Assembly (NCBI GenBank): GCA_946122785.1
Contig: CAMGYJ010000006.1
Coordinates: 66,837,676 to 66,901,675, forward strand
Source: Linum tenue
Taxonomy: Eukaryota > Streptophyta > Magnoliopsida > Malpighiales > Linaceae
Reading direction: 5' to 3'
Length of the DNA stretch: 64,000 bases
Made by a program: the position numbers and the translations under genes. Shown here in pieces: positions 35,171-47,436 of the stretch. The notes under the pieces were generated by a model that worked only from the letters and a program-made list of their open reading frames with translations, made no database searches and had not been told where the DNA came from. Position 1 is the stretch's first letter. The number at the start of each line of letters is the position of its first letter.

Positions 35171-35555
35171 CAGATCAAATAACTGAATACACGAGCAGCA
35201 AGGCTAGACACTACAATCCATCCTCCGTCGGCCACCTAGATGCAGAACAACCACTTGGGAAGAACGAAGGGGAAAACCAGAGAATCGATTCACCACATAA
35301 ATTGATAAACCGACCATCATGAGAGAAGACCCAAGATGCATAATCCAACTCCTAAGAAGAGCAAATCCCAGCAAAAAACCCTAGAACAGGGGAGCGAAAT
35401 GCCAAGTATGGCTTGAAAAGTTTGAAAGTTGGAAAAACAGAGTGAAAAACATTAAAATCAAAGGCAAGGAAGCAAATAGAGGAAGCAGGAAGAAAGAAAA
35501 GAGGAAAGAGTTAAAAGTCCCGGGGAATTGGTCAATTAAGAAAACGATTGTGTGC

Positions 35556-35685
35556 CCGAGAAAAAATAAATGTGAAATCAAATTGAAGAGGGTCCGGGAA
35601 TAGAGAATCAATACATTGGGCCGAGAAAAAATAAATGTGAAATCAAATCGAAGAGGGTCCGGGAATAGGAAATCAATACATTGGG
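35556..35685. repeat. 65-bp tandem duplication
   Basis: Units 35556-35620 and 35621-35685 differ at only a few positions. Each begins CCGAGAAAAAATAAATG and ends CAATACATTGGG. The repeat lies within the hAT-type element near its right side. Confidence 0.9.
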
Positions 35686-35953
35686 CCGGGTATAAAATTT
35701 AATTTTTGTAATAACTCACTTTTCATATGTGTTTGGCTCAAGGTAATTAATGACAGTTTTTTTAACGGCTTTATGTTGAAAATCGGTCAGGCGGTCTGAA
35801 CGGTCCGAGCGGTTAACCACTTTGACTGCTTCCCAACCGTCATTTTCAGTCGCAGCGTTTTTTTGACTGATCCGATCCGATTTAGTGTCCGGGTTACGAT
35901 TTTATTGGTCGGACCGACCGGCTCAACTCGATCTTGATAACAGAGCAAATAAC

Positions 35954-37250
35954 TATGTGTCCTACGATAACAATGAATTCATATAATAATCTCCAAGAGA
36001 GTCAAATACGGTAAAAATTTCTAATCATTATTGAAGAAAAGCTACTAAAACGCAATATTATACTAAAATGTCCATGTAATTCCGCGGAAATTTCTTGGCT
36101 GCAACCTACGAAAATTTATATGGAAATGTTACCCTAATCAATTTTACCTTCAGAAACTTGTCAATTAGTTTCTGCAAAATATCTACCAACTGGAAATTCC
36201 TACTCAAAATCAAATATTCCAACCGATGTTATCTCATGGCCATCGGGGAGTTTTAGGAAATAATCCTATAATTATTTATGTGATTAGATCCCTCATTCAG
36301 TTCAATTTCTCTAATTATTAAATTTATATTTTGTTAACTCCTCTTCTTGCGAAAAAAAAAATCTCGATTAGTGCCAGAATCCTCTCCGACGGATAATAGT
36401 TTGGGTGGGTAGTTTGTGTGTAATTATTGGGCTGACCGGATGGCCCAATAATTAGTGGGCACCGATTGCGGGCTGCAAAGATGGACCAAATAGAAAGTTT
36501 GAGCAAGAGCCGAATCGACACCCTCAGTCCTCACATCTGCTCTAAAATTTCCCAATTTCCCAGTACCTTCTTTCTTCGTCTTCTTGGTTCTTCCGTCTCC
36601 ATCTCCACCAGGCCCCAGAACTTGGTTCAAATCCAACTTTGTTGTCACTCCCCACTTCTCAGTTCTGTATACTTCTCTTCCCCTAATGGTTAAACTCCAT
36701 TCCTTAAATGTCAATCACCGGAACTCAAAAGTAATTATGCATTTACCATGGTTGGCGCTTGAAAATAGAAGGAAGGACGCGATGGCTGTCTCGTCTCCTC
36801 CTCCCCAGAAGCATGCAGGCAGGGATCAGAGGCTTGATTAATGAGGTGAGAATGAATTTTGATGTGATCTGTCTGAATTTTGTTTGAAAAGCCAATTACT
36901 TTCGGTCTAATTTCTTCCATGCACAAATGGGGTTCTGCTCTTAGTTTTCTGGTTTCTTGAATACCCTTGATAATCCGACGGATTAAGCAGGCACTTCCTC
37001 TTGAAGTTCTCTCTTTTGTGTTCTGAATGGCTTTTTTATCAATTTCTAGGAAACCAAGGGCTATATTAACTTCTTTGCACCCATCAGATCAGAGCTTAAT
37101 GGGGGGTTCTGTGTTTTGTATCCTGGTTTCTTCCCAGCGCCAAAGTCATAACCCAGACTTGAGTTTCTGCATTTGCGAAAATGGGTTTCTTCTTCTATAA
37201 ATTGAACAATGGTTTTGGGCATGAAAATTTACCCCGCTCCACTTCTCTTC
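35954..37250. other. Intergenic DNA and 5' region of gene A1
   Basis: The first ~450 bases show nothing. From about 36440 the sequence becomes CT/CA-rich like a leader. A short frame at 36783-36841 (19 codons from an ATG), followed by GAGGTGAGA and a later CTTCGCAG at 37272-37279, would fit a 5' UTR exon and a leader intron of gene A1. This is inference from motifs only. Confidence 0.4.
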
Positions 37251-37313
37251 TCCTGCTCTGCTTCGCTTCTCTTCGCAGTAGCATTCTCACCAGAAACAAA
37301 TTGAAAAAGAATC

Positions 37314-38159
37314 ATGAATAATCAAGGTGCTGCTCACCCGCGTCTCGTAACTCCTCCGTCAATCAAGCTGTCCCCCCATTCTTCGTACCACAGGCTACCC
37401 GTTCCTCCATCTTTTTCTTTGTTCTATTGGCTATTCAGCCGGGTCCCCGACACCTTAGTTCTGATGCTTATTACCATTGCCTTCTTTATCATCCATCTCA
37501 CTACTTTCTATTACACCAAGTTCTTCAAGAAAAGAGGTTCTTTTTGGTGGTTGTTTCTTGCCGTTGCTGTCTTTGGCTTTATCGTCATCTTTTTCTATTG
37601 TGCCTACTGGATTAGGAAGAAAAATTGGTGTAGGCGCAAATATGGGACATTTGGCAAACTAGTCGGTCTTGCGGCGGTTGTGGCTTGTAGTGCTTCCTAT
37701 ATTTGGTTAGGAGAGTCGGATTTGAGCTATTTGATCTTCATTCTTACCCTTATTGGCATGTTCACAGCCTGCATTTTGGCCATTCGTCCATCCACCGACT
37801 TCAACTTGGTGAATGGACTTCTCATCTCCCTTCTCACCTACATCATTAGAGTCCTTCACCACGGTACAATTGCAGGTTATTGTGTCGGTTTGTCACCATC
37901 TGCCCCTGCCGCTGCCCCTTCACCTTCGATGGCTGTAGCACCATCATGCGTTGATCCCCGCCTCGGCCCATCTTCTCCATACCCTTGGCTTCTAATGGTT
38001 GGTTGCTTCAGCATTGCTGGTTTGCTTTTCTATTTGGAGTCCAGGGGTTTAAATGCAGATGAAGAAGGATTGAGGGAAGCCGAGGAAGATGTTCCACTGC
38101 CACTATGGACACAATTTGGCAATGCTTGTGCCGGCTGGGTTGCTCATCTGATGGGCTAG
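37314..38159 (+). CDS. Gene A1: unrecognised multi-pass membrane protein (281 aa)
   Basis: I do not recognise a family. The single open exon starts at ATG 37314, the same start conserved in A2. About six hydrophobic segments are visible: residues 46-71, 76-100, 115-133, 138-157, 163-184 and 222-241. The loops are basic (KKRGS, RKKNWCRRKYG), and a proline/serine/alanine-rich stretch (about 192-220) separates segments five and six. The C-terminus has an acidic patch (DEEGLREAEED). No signal peptide or catalytic motif is seen. A 5' UTR intron ending at CTTCGCAG (37279) is possible. In each tandem unit A lies about 1 kb upstream of B on the same strand, which suggests they were duplicated together; whether they act together is unknown. 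Confidence 0.75.
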   Translation: MNNQGAAHPRLVTPPSIKLSPHSSYHRLPVPPSFSLFYWLFSRVPDTLVLMLITIAFFIIHLTTFYYTKFFKKRGSFWWLFLAVAVFGFIVIFFYCAYWIRKKNWCRRKYGTFGKLVGLAAVVACSASYIWLGESDLSYLIFILTLIGMFTACILAIRPSTDFNLVNGLLISLLTYIIRVLHHGTIAGYCVGLSPSAPAAAPSPSMAVAPSCVDPRLGPSSPYPWLLMVGCFSIAGLLFYLESRGLNADEEGLREAEEDVPLPLWTQFGNACAGWVAHLMG

Positions 38160-38376
38160 GTGGCATGCCGTTTGGGTAGCTGTAGTGTTATTTTAAGTCC
38201 ATGGACTTTTGTAATCTTATTGTAGTGGGTTAGATCCATGCTCGTGGGCTGGATTTGTATTTGGAGGCTCCGTTCTGTTGTGGTTCTGGTTTGTTGTTCT
38301 AGTTTAGGTGTATTGTTATTGTTAATTAATGTTTATGTCTTCAATGAAATCAATATGTATTGTGGTTTAGTTAGCC

Positions 38377-39077
38377 TAGGGATGGCAACAAAACCCGAAC
38401 CCACGGGTACCCATCCGACCCAACCCGGTCAACGCGGGTAAAATCTGTGTTGACGGGTTTTGGATCGGGTTTGGGTTTAAACCCGTTTACTATTTATCGG
38501 GTTGGGTTGGGTTTGGGTTTAAGTAAACCCGACCCGTGGGTACCCGCCCACCCATATAATTAATTTTTTCGGTATATTTAATATTCTAAACAACTAATCT
38601 TATTTATGTTTGTGGAGACATGTCTAATTTTTCTTTTTAATTGTGTAGAATGAAGTTGATGTTATGGAGTGGAGAGTAAAGAAACTTAATTAAAAGAAAG
38701 AAGCTTTCAATTAAACATGTTATTTATGGATAATTTGTGATTTGCTTCAATTTTCTTGAGTTTTCTAGATTGGTATTGAACAATTTGTATAGTTAATTTG
38801 TGATTTGCTTGAATTTTCTAGAATGGTGTTTTATATATGGATAATTTGTATTGAGAGATTGATATTTGACTTTAATTTTGATAAGAACTTGTAATTGTAA
38901 ATTTTTTACGACAAAACCCGAGGGTACCCATGAACCCGCGGATGCCCAACGGGTTGGGTTGGGTTTGAGTTTTTCAAACCCAGTGGGTTTTACCCCGGGT
39001 TTTTTTCAAAGATAAACCCATGGATTTGGGTTTGGGTTTGGCAAAACCCGACCCAACCCGACCCATTGCCATCCCTA
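38377..39077. mobile_element. hAT-type MITE (TAGGG termini) with 8-bp duplication and an empty site in the window
   Basis: Left end TAGGGATGGCAACA, right end TTGCCATCCCTA. Perfect 8-bp duplications AGTTAGCC lie at 38369-38376 and 39078-39085. Paralogous units 2 (about 51148) and 3 (about 58215) read straight through as TTTAGTTAGCCACCAATAC with no insert and one copy of AGTTAGCC, so the insertion postdates the triplication. The interior is rich in GGGTTGGG / CCCGACCC words. Confidence 0.95.
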
Positions 39078-39238
39078 AGTTAGCCACCAATACTTCTTTC
39101 GGATTCACTAATCCTTTTTCTTCTCCGAAACCAATGTTATGAAACCAACTCTCCTCCTATTCATATACACACACGCACGAGTTGCTATGATGTGATGAGA
39201 ACTACTTCTCCTTGCTCTTCTTCTAACTTCTGATCGAC

Positions 39239-40572
39239 ATGGCTTCTTCTTCCTCCATTCGACAAACCGATAACACGGTTCCGCTTTCCCCTGCAAACAA
39301 TAAACATGGTAAGTTTAAGTTTCATGTTTGCTTTCCTCGCCTCACTAAACATGGTGTTGAATCGAACTTAGGTTTTAAGTCACATTATACTAGCATTTAC
39401 CATACGTAGCTAGCTCATAACGTATTTTCTTGGTAACTTGAGTTCTCGTTCTGTGTTTCAATGAGGCTAGGTTTTCATTCGTTCTTTAAATATCTCCGTA
39501 ACGTGGTTGAACTACCAACCCACGGTATACCATTACCAGCAATTACTATACTACTATAATTGTGATGTTTGATGTTTACAACAATATTATACGTGTATCC
39601 TATTTATTGACCTATTGTTATACCACTAATATATCTTTTGTTCTACGAACCATGCACTATTCTTCTTCAATTCTTATGGAATTTCGTCCTCCTCAATCAA
39701 CCAAATTAATTCCTTTTTTTTTTGTTATCAGGAAACTCACGATTTGCATATACATTTGCGGGTAAGTACTGCAATCCAATGATTTCCCTATATTTTCCTC
39801 CACTTTATTTGCTTTCTACTTAATATCTGTCCACTAATATATAACAAGCTAAGTGTGTTCAGTGTTTGGTGGAGATGAAGATATACACCCAGAAATTGTT
39901 TCGGCCCTGTTTTTGGCACCTTGGCTGATTTTGGGGGTGATTGGGGATACTTGGTCTGTTATTGCATTCATGAGAACGATCAACCTTGAGTCAAAGCTGG
40001 GAACCGGTGCTTATTATGCGATTGCTCTTGCAGTTGACCTCGTCAGTCTTTTTTCATTCATACCTTGGTGTTTCCCACATGAGCTGCCTCGCCTGGGATC
40101 TGCTCGGAAAATCATCCTGGAGATGGTTGTTCTACAAGCTGCAATGCTTGCTAAGCATTTCCCTCAGCCTCATCAAGACCATTCTTTGGTGTATCAGCTA
40201 TTGGTAGCACTCACGATATTGGTCTGCGTTTGCGTTCGAACAAAACACGGATTCGTTTTCATGGATGTCTATTTGAGAGATGTCTTCTGGGCGATCGTGG
40301 CGGAGAGTTTGATTTATTGGACACCACTTTGGGGCTCGGTTCTCTTCTATATGTGTTTTGTAGGCTATATATTCTGGAATTCCGGCGAGAATAATACAAC
40401 CGGCGGTGATGGTCAATCGTCTGCTGATCAACTACCTATTCCTAAAGCAATGGAAGAAAATCTGGCAACAGAACAAGTCTCTTCAAAACAGAAGGAGGAG
40501 GAGGATGTTCAACTAGTGCAACAAAAGGAATCCGAACAAATTATCGTAACGATAGTGACACCAGATAGTTAG
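39239..40572 (+). CDS. Gene B1: unrecognised multi-pass membrane protein (269 aa, 3 exons)
   Basis: Family not recognised. Exons 39239-39308, 39732-39761 and 39863-40572 have GT-AG borders and join in frame (810 nt). A 30-nt middle exon is unusual, but it is identical in all three copies. The hydrophilic N-terminus (MASSSSIRQTDNTVPLSP) is followed by about five or six hydrophobic segments: residues about 46-66, 84-104, 117-135, 144-161, and a long one at about 175-212 (YWTPLWGSVLFYMCFVGYIFW). An acidic, glutamine-rich C-terminal tail (QKEEEDVQLVQQKESEQ) is probably cytosolic. No catalytic motif is visible. Compared with B2 and B3 it has two extra residues (VCVCVRTK against VCVRTK) from a 6-bp duplication, plus several substitutions. 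Confidence 0.8.
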
Positions 40573-41460
40573 GCTAGCGACAATTTGGATTATATAGAAA
40601 GATGATTGGCATTATATTTATTTTTCATAAAATAATCTACTCTTTAGATATCTATTGATTTTATTTATACTTATTACTTATATATGTAGTGCAACACTTT
40701 GGCTCCAAAATGTAGTAGTAACCCATAAATATAGTAATAAATTTTTTTACGTAATTATAGATTGAACACAAGTTCTTCCTATTATTGTAAATAATTTTAC
40801 AAAAATAATAATATTTTGTGATCTCTACTTAAAACTCAAAACTTAGTGGTGTCTATTGCTACGAGCTGTTGTCATATCAAGTGTTGAAAGAGCCCGTAAT
40901 GCAATGATCAACTTGACACTTCAGAATCATATGAGTGGTGAAATTATAAATCATTTATCGGTGTACTTTGAAAATGACATTCCCTTATAATTTGTAAGAT
41001 GAGCGTACTTTAGAATGTTTTTAGAATATGAAACCACCTCCTAAAACTTCACGTAGGACCTACCTTAAATGAATTTCTGACTACGCCACTATATATATGC
41101 ATGAGCAAGGAAGATTATTATGATTCTTGCATGCACATTTTCTATTCATAATGATAATACCTACATTTATTATTTATCTTTATGCGCGTAGTCAATTGGT
41201 TACAGAGTTTTACAGCTTTTTCATCATTCAAAAAATGAAGCTCTCCACTTAATTTCCATCAGGGGGAATTTGGTTTATTAAGTCCCTCATTTTTTTCCAC
41301 TTCCCACGTACAACTTCAGCTCCAAAACTTGGAGGTTCCAGCCCTCAACTTTAGGCTTTTTACTAGGCCCACAGATAAAGCCCTATTGACTTTCATGGGA
41401 AAGGGGATTAGGCCCGATATTCTAATTTTAAGCGTGGAAAGCCCTTACAATAACAAGTAG
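40573..41460. other. 3' flank of B1, shared with units 2 and 3
   Basis: No further gene. This stretch is alignable with 53877-54322 and 60283-61290 (e.g. GGTGTCTATTGCTACG, GAAACCACCTYCTAAAAC) and therefore belongs to the duplicated unit. Confidence 0.75.
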
Positions 41461-41486
41461 CAATCGATTAGGGTGTCATTTTAATA

Positions 41487-41900
41487 GTGTCCCTCAATAA
41501 CAATACGTCTACGGTAAGTATTATGACGAATTGTCTGGTCCATTTTTAATAGAGTTGTTAGCGTTAAGAGATGAAATGGATTGGTGCTTAACTCGGGGTG
41601 TCTCTTCTGTTTGTTTTTGTGGTGATTCTCAACTGGTGATCTGCCGAGCTTCGGACAATGATGTTCAACATGATCGTGGTGGCGCGATTCTTGAGGAAAT
41701 TCGATTGATGAAGACCTCCTTCTCGTTTAGTCGTTTTGTTTTCTCCCCTCGTAGAACTAACAAGGTTGCCCATTGCGTGGCAAAAATAACTCTTGCATCG
41801 ATAAATCAGCACTTGGCTTATTTACGCCTTTTATTTTCAATATGTAATTCCCAATCTATTACTATCTACCTAAGAAAAAAAAAAAAAAAAGACAAAGCAT
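41487..41900 (+). mobile_element. 5'-truncated LINE (RNase H end) with long TSD
   Basis: A 26-bp direct repeat beginning CAATCGATTAGGGTGTCATT flanks the insert at 41461-41486 and 41901-41926. The frame from 41531 encodes the end of an RNase H-like domain (ELLALRDEM, CGDSQLVI, RTNKVAHCVA), followed by an A-run at 41873-41890. It is the same family as 2624-3282. Unit 3 lacks it at the corresponding position (TTAGGGT near 61284-61289), so it inserted after that duplication. Confidence 0.9.
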
Positions 41901-42109
41901 CAATCGATTAGGGTGTCATTTTAATACTTAATAGTGTCACTCTGTATATTTTGCAATTGTCCACTCTACTCTACTTTTTTGGATACGTAAATAAAGGTAA
42001 CCATTAAGCTAAGATAATTAATTGAATCACAGTCCCAAAGCTCAAACCCATTAGCGAATGCCGAATAGTGATCAATTACTTTTCGATACAAATTTGGAAC
42101 CTGATAAAC

Positions 42110-43245
42110 AGAATCAACATTGGTTAAAGCAGTTTGTCATATGCCTTCTCCAAGTCAATTGTCAACACTAGGGGTGGGCAACGGGACGGGACGGGATCCG
42201 TCCCGTTTTAAACGGGTACCCAGTCCCATTTGGAGACCAAAATCCATCCCATATCCCAAACCCATATGGGAAACGGGTACCCATTACCCGTACGTGGCGG
42301 ATAACGGGTACCCATACTACCCATAAATACCCAAAGTTTAAATGACATCACATTACATATCTTTATAATAACATGCTCTTTCGGGGAATAATAAGAACAC
42401 GATATGATCGAAAACATAAATTCAATCTCTATATACACAAGCATTCATTTCAAAACATGTCCCTAAAACCAGATGACGTTTTAGCTAAAGATAATTACAT
42501 CCCAAATCCACTACATAAACATGTATTAGCAGAGAAAAGACGGTGGGAGCAAAAGTTCGGAGTAGGCAGCTATTCTAATACATTCCACAAAGAAAACATG
42601 TATTAGCATAGCAAAAGTTCGGAATGGCTGCTGCTGCCATTCTCCCACTACAGGATGCTGTCGCCATTCTCCATTCTGCAGGTTGCTGTCCTTCACCTGT
42701 TGTTGTCCTTCACCTGCTGCGGCCCGCGGCGATGAACGGAGGAGGAAGCGGAGGCGCGGTCGCGCGGAGGCGGAGCGCTAGGTCTCTCTGAGCCTGAGTC
42801 GCTGACTGAGTCTCTCTGTCTGAGACTGAAATTGAAAGGCAGGAATTGCAAGGCCGAAAGGGAATTGGGCTGGGCTGTGCCGCTCAGTCACTGTGGGCTG
42901 AAATTCCATCTGCCTTTTGAATGGGAATAACGGGTACCCATATTACCCAAACGGGTATTTGCGGGTAACCCGCGGGTACCCATATTAGGAATGTACAATC
43001 CCAAGTCCCATCCGTTTATAATATTACGGGTAATATGAGTACCCGTAACCCTTAAAAAACGGGACGGGTACGGGTATACCCAAATACCCGTTTCCCGTTG
43101 CCCACCCCTAGTCAACACCACTCCTCTTTTCTCTTTTTTCTTCGTGAGCGAGTGTAGGACTTCTTGAAGAACAATGATGTTGTCTGCAGTTTGTCTGCCT
43201 GGGATGAAACTGCTCTGCCTGATATTTTGATTAACTTGCTATTTT
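42110..43245 (-). pseudogene. LINE reverse-transcriptase fragment split by a MITE
   Basis: On the minus strand, 43245-43119 reads as the SSFIPGRQTADNII-type block of a LINE reverse transcriptase with frame breaks. The reading resumes across the MITE at 42168-42120 with TIDLEKAYDKL. The two halves join exactly if the hAT element 42169-43110 and one copy of its 8-bp duplication are removed. No full frame remains. Confidence 0.8.
42169..43110. mobile_element. hAT-type element (TAGGGGTGGGCAAC), 8-bp duplication GTCAACAC
   Basis: Left end TAGGGGTGGGCAACGGGACG and right end CGTTGCCCACCCCTA are inverted repeats. Perfect 8-bp duplications GTCAACAC lie at 42161-42168 and 43111-43118. The interior has subterminal ACGGGTACCC repeats on both sides and a GC-rich central piece (42715-42800). 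It interrupts the LINE fragment above. Confidence 0.92.
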
Positions 43246-43632
43246 TTTCTCCATTCGATTCTTCATAACTCGAAGGAAAGTCAGAATCAACGATATACAA
43301 GGATCCAAACTAGACACTATCTACTACGAAACCATGAAACAAAGTCGAACCCCTTCAACAAGCGGGGCGACATAAACAGAGCGCGACGAGCCACAAAATG
43401 AGCTTCTCTGTTACAATTTTGACCAATGAACGTCAAAGAACTATCTTGTAAATAGTCCACTAATGTACCAATCTCTTGAAGAATAATGCCAATCTTTCCA
43501 TCGTCTAAACGGCGCTGAACACATTTGTCTATAATGAGCTTGGCATCCCCACCGAAAGAAATCTAAGAGAGGCGCCTCCGGACACAATCCAAGATACAAT
43601 CCCGCAGGGCCAAAGCTTCCAAGATACAATCC
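43246..43632 (-). pseudogene. LINE RNase H fragment at the edge of unit 2
   Basis: On the minus strand this reads EALALRDCILDCVRR, GGDAKLIIDKC and NREAHFVARRAL, the RNase H end of a LINE, with an in-frame stop. An A-run lies at its 3' side (43253-43259). A 15-bp direct repeat TCCAAGATACAATCC (43588-43602 and 43618-43632) sits exactly where similarity to the gene A unit begins. Confidence 0.75.
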
Positions 43633-46054
43633 TGCTCTGCTTCGCTTCTCTTCGCAGTAGCATTCTCACCGGAAACAAATTGAAAAGAATCATGAATAAT
43701 CAAGGTGCTGCTCACCCGCGTCTCGTAACTCCTCGGTCAATCAAGCTGTCCCCCCATTCTTCGTACCACAGGCTACCCGTTCCTCCATCTTTTTCTTTAT
43801 TTTATTGGCTATTCAACCGGGTCCCCGACACCTTAGTTCTGATGCTTATTACCATTGTCTTCTTTATCATCCATCTCACTACTTTCTATTACACCAAGTT
43901 CTTCAAGAAAAGAGGTTCTTTTTGGTGGTTGTTTCTTGCCGCTGCTGTTTCTGCCTTTATCATCATCTTTTTCTATTATGCCTACTGGATTAGGAAGAAA
44001 AATGGGTGTAGGCGCAAATATGGGACATTTGGCAAACTAGTCGGTCTTGCGGCGGGTGTAGCTTGTAGTGCTTCCTATATCTACACATAATATAACTAGC
44101 ACAGAGGCCGGCCTGTTGGCCGACAAGTTGTTGTTATTGTAGTACTTTTTATTTTTTCTTAGTTTTATTATAGTTTTTAGCAGCATAGAGTTAGTGGGAT
44201 TAATTGACAACTATTTCCAATAACTGACAACTGGCAAAAAGAAGTCGAGGATACATAATTTCTAAATAAATTGCAGCTCTTGAGCTTGCTCGGTTGTTCC
44301 GTGGTAGTAGTTTGGATTATTGATGTAGGAAAACAGACAAAGCAATCCAGGGGATGCAATACAAAATAGATAGGGCAACGCCTGCAAGATAAAAGCCTTT
44401 TATCCAACCTTTTAGAGGATTAATATCCTTTAATCATCATACGCTGAAATCACTTGCTTCTTGCCTTCATATTAGGTTGTGTAGTTGCAATAAATTTGCA
44501 ACTTCACCTATGTCACCTTGTTGTGATACATGAGAAGCTATCTCTGATATCTCAATGCCACAACGAATATATTGGGAGGAGCTGTCTTTTGTAGAGGGGT
44601 AGTCATTTCCTGAGACAGATAAGGCAAAAAGAATCAACAGCAACATAGGTCAAAGGCAAAGACATAGAAGCATCGAAATTGTAGTATCGTGATAGATCCA
44701 ACAAACCTCCATCATTCCCTAGCATGGGACCGGCCCGTTGGCCGGGGGAGGTTAGACCGAGAACATGATATATAATAATGCATATGTTAGATGCTCATAT
44801 ATGCATGTAACGTTTGTGTATGCATAATAAGAAAAAGAGAATATGATCTAAGAATAATTATTCGATGAAACGGAATACATATAATTAATTGTCTTTCATT
44901 ACTTAAATAGACCATATAATTGAATATTAGAGGTGCTTCTTATAATAAATATGTAGTCGCAAATATGATCGGCAACAATGTAATAATTTCCATGCAACAA
45001 ATACTTTTTTGATGAAATAAAAAAAATTATGAATATAATATTGCATTGAAGGTAGGTCTATGCGACGAATGAAGATTTGCAAACCTCTTACTATGGAAGA
45101 AGGGGATAATCGAAATGAAGTTAACCGGTTAGGTCTACAATTGAAGAAATGTTAGTATGTTGTTTGGCAATTTTGTATGAGTCCTCTTTAATAGTGTTTT
45201 TCATTTCGCTCAGTCTGACATAAGCAATGACATATATCAAAGTTATATACATATGGTTTAGGCTAGCATACGCCTTACTGTATGACTATCGAGTTTTGTT
45301 ATTTAGACCATTATTTAACTGGAATTTGGGACATGATACTATGACCTAACCTCTAATGGGTGAATCCAAGTCCCCAATTTTTCTAACCCAAAACATAAGA
45401 TTCATTTTATCTTAAAATGAAAATCAACGATTCTGATTCGCCGAATTCACCAAAGTACAATAATAAGTGTGAACGCAAGCGTATAGCGTATGTCAGACAT
45501 ACGCTAGCTTTTGTCATATATATACACACACAGACACATACACACACTACCAATTTAGTAAAGGGAGCGACTATAAAGGATGATTCAATTTGAATTATAT
45601 TTAGATGTTAGCGATGCATCAAAGTAATACTTTCCTAGGAATGATAAAGCAATTTAGTAATAGGATTATGCTAATTGTAAGTGGGAATGGGAATATAATT
45701 GTGCAATAGTAAACAAAATTTCAGAAATGACATGCTTCTTGTTTGTTCCACATATATTGAAGTAGGTACACAAACCACAATTGATTGAGGTTCATTGTGT
45801 ATTACAACTTCAAATTCATAAATTAAGGAGTATTTTAGTACCATAACGATCAAATGTCCCCTAATGTGTAGAAAGTGAATTGGACATAACATCTAAAACA
45901 TTAAAGAAGACTTCAAATGACATTAGTAGTGAAAAACTAACTCTAATAGTTTTAGGTGTACATTTTTCGCCATTTCATGGAAAGTTGCCTAAATGAGTAT
46001 CTGGAAGTGCAAGAAGATAGATCTGATCAAGAACCCAACAATCTAGTGTAGGAA

Positions 46055-46510
46055 ACCATCTGAGTGGGCGGATTTCAAAATAACTGTCGACGATACATGT
46101 CTGTCGGGTCGGGGAACATGCTTTGGCGTGGTGATCAGGGAAAGAAGTAGAAGATTCCGAGCCACGACGGTCAGGAGAACACGCTGGCAATGGGAACCCC
46201 CTGTCTTGTGGCAGAGGCTTTCGCAGTGTAGGTCGGTATGGAAATGGTTGAACGATTTCAGATCTAGTCGGTAGAGATACATACGGACTGCCAGGTGGTG
46301 GCAAAGCGCATCACAGGCCGAACGACCTCAACTATGGAATTGGGCAAAAACTGCAAAGAAATTAAGGACTCGGCCCATTCTTTTGGTTGGATTGGCTAGA
46401 GTTATGTGGGACGAAGTGCAAATAAATCTGCTCAGTGTGCGGCCCATAATAATTGTAATTGGGAGGAAGATGAGCATTGGGTGGATAGACCACCAATTTT
46501 CTTAGTCTTT
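46055..46510 (+). pseudogene. LINE RNase H fragment within the Helitron
   Basis: From 46058 the frame reads PSEWADFKITVDDTCL and CFGVVIRE, the start of a LINE RNase H domain, then decays by frameshift. It ends with a PPIFLV-like stretch near 46490. The pattern matches the fragment at 1-1291. Confidence 0.75.
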
Positions 46511-47436
46511 CTTCTTAGAGATAAGGACCAAATGTTGATTTCACATCATTAAGAATATAATCAGAGGTACTATTAAAAGATTACATGACATGGTTTGTAT
46601 TTAATTAATGAATTGAAAGAAGAAACGAAGGTCGCATAAAGGTTAAAGGGACCTAGTTCCAAATATGAGCTCTAGTATGCTTTTGGTTACCACGTCAATT
46701 AGGATTTTTTCTTCTGGTTGTTAGTATTGTAAAACACTATCTATCATTCAATTTAAAAATATATCATTAGTTAGTTTTTTCATTTTCTTTATCTAACCGC
46801 AATTACATATTCTGCATGCCCTTAATGCTCAAATTTCGTACTTACCCCTAATATTCATATGCCAAAGACAGGAATACCTTCCGGAGATGATGAACTATCG
46901 TCATGGTAAGAACAAATAAAATTCAAATTAATTTCCTTAGTCTCCAAACATATGACCAAAACTCATGAACCTCAATATGCTGAAGTTGTGTGTTAAAAGT
47001 ATCAATCCCTCTACATTCAAAGATTATTCATCTCAACTTAAATAAATTAAAAATCAACAAATTTAAGTAGATTAGTGTACGAAACATTAGACTAAGAAGT
47101 ACTTTGGTTAAGGTGGTCCCTTTCAATATCAATTTGATGTTTGAACGGTGCTTAGTCTGCATGAAAATGGCTCTCATCAACCCCGAGGAAGAACATAAGC
47201 ATAAGTATAAAGAAATTAACAAATTGCGCCCGTTGTGCAAGTACGTTGGTCCCTTAAGGGTCGAACACAAAGACTAATTGTTATAGAGGATGAGAGCCTG
47301 ATAGTAGATTGATTATGAACCACAGAATAGTAGATTGATTATGAACCACATAACCAACACGGCATAGGTAGGGGTGGGCATTCGGTCGGTTTGGTTCAAA
47401 CCGAACCGAACATATGGATACCGGGGGCCTAATTCC

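Larger units (their letters stand above)
34141..35945. mobile_element. hAT-type non-autonomous element, 8-bp duplication CAAATAAC
   Basis: Left end CAATGTTGTCAGAATCGA; right end reverse-complemented CTCTGTTATCAAGATCGA. Perfect 8-bp direct repeats CAAATAAC lie at 34133-34140 and 35946-35953. The subterminal regions carry AACCGG and GGTCGGACC-type words as in the 22734 and 47437 elements. At 1.8 kb it is long for the group. No transposase was recognised. It contains a retroposon-like segment (from 34702) and a 65-bp tandem duplication. Confidence 0.85.

Noticed and set aside
44700..44760. A second Helitron start inside the Helitron (ACCGGCCCGTTGGCCGG)
   Set aside because: It resembles the GGCCGGCCTGTTGGCC motif near 44108, but no TC start or paired 3' end could be found.
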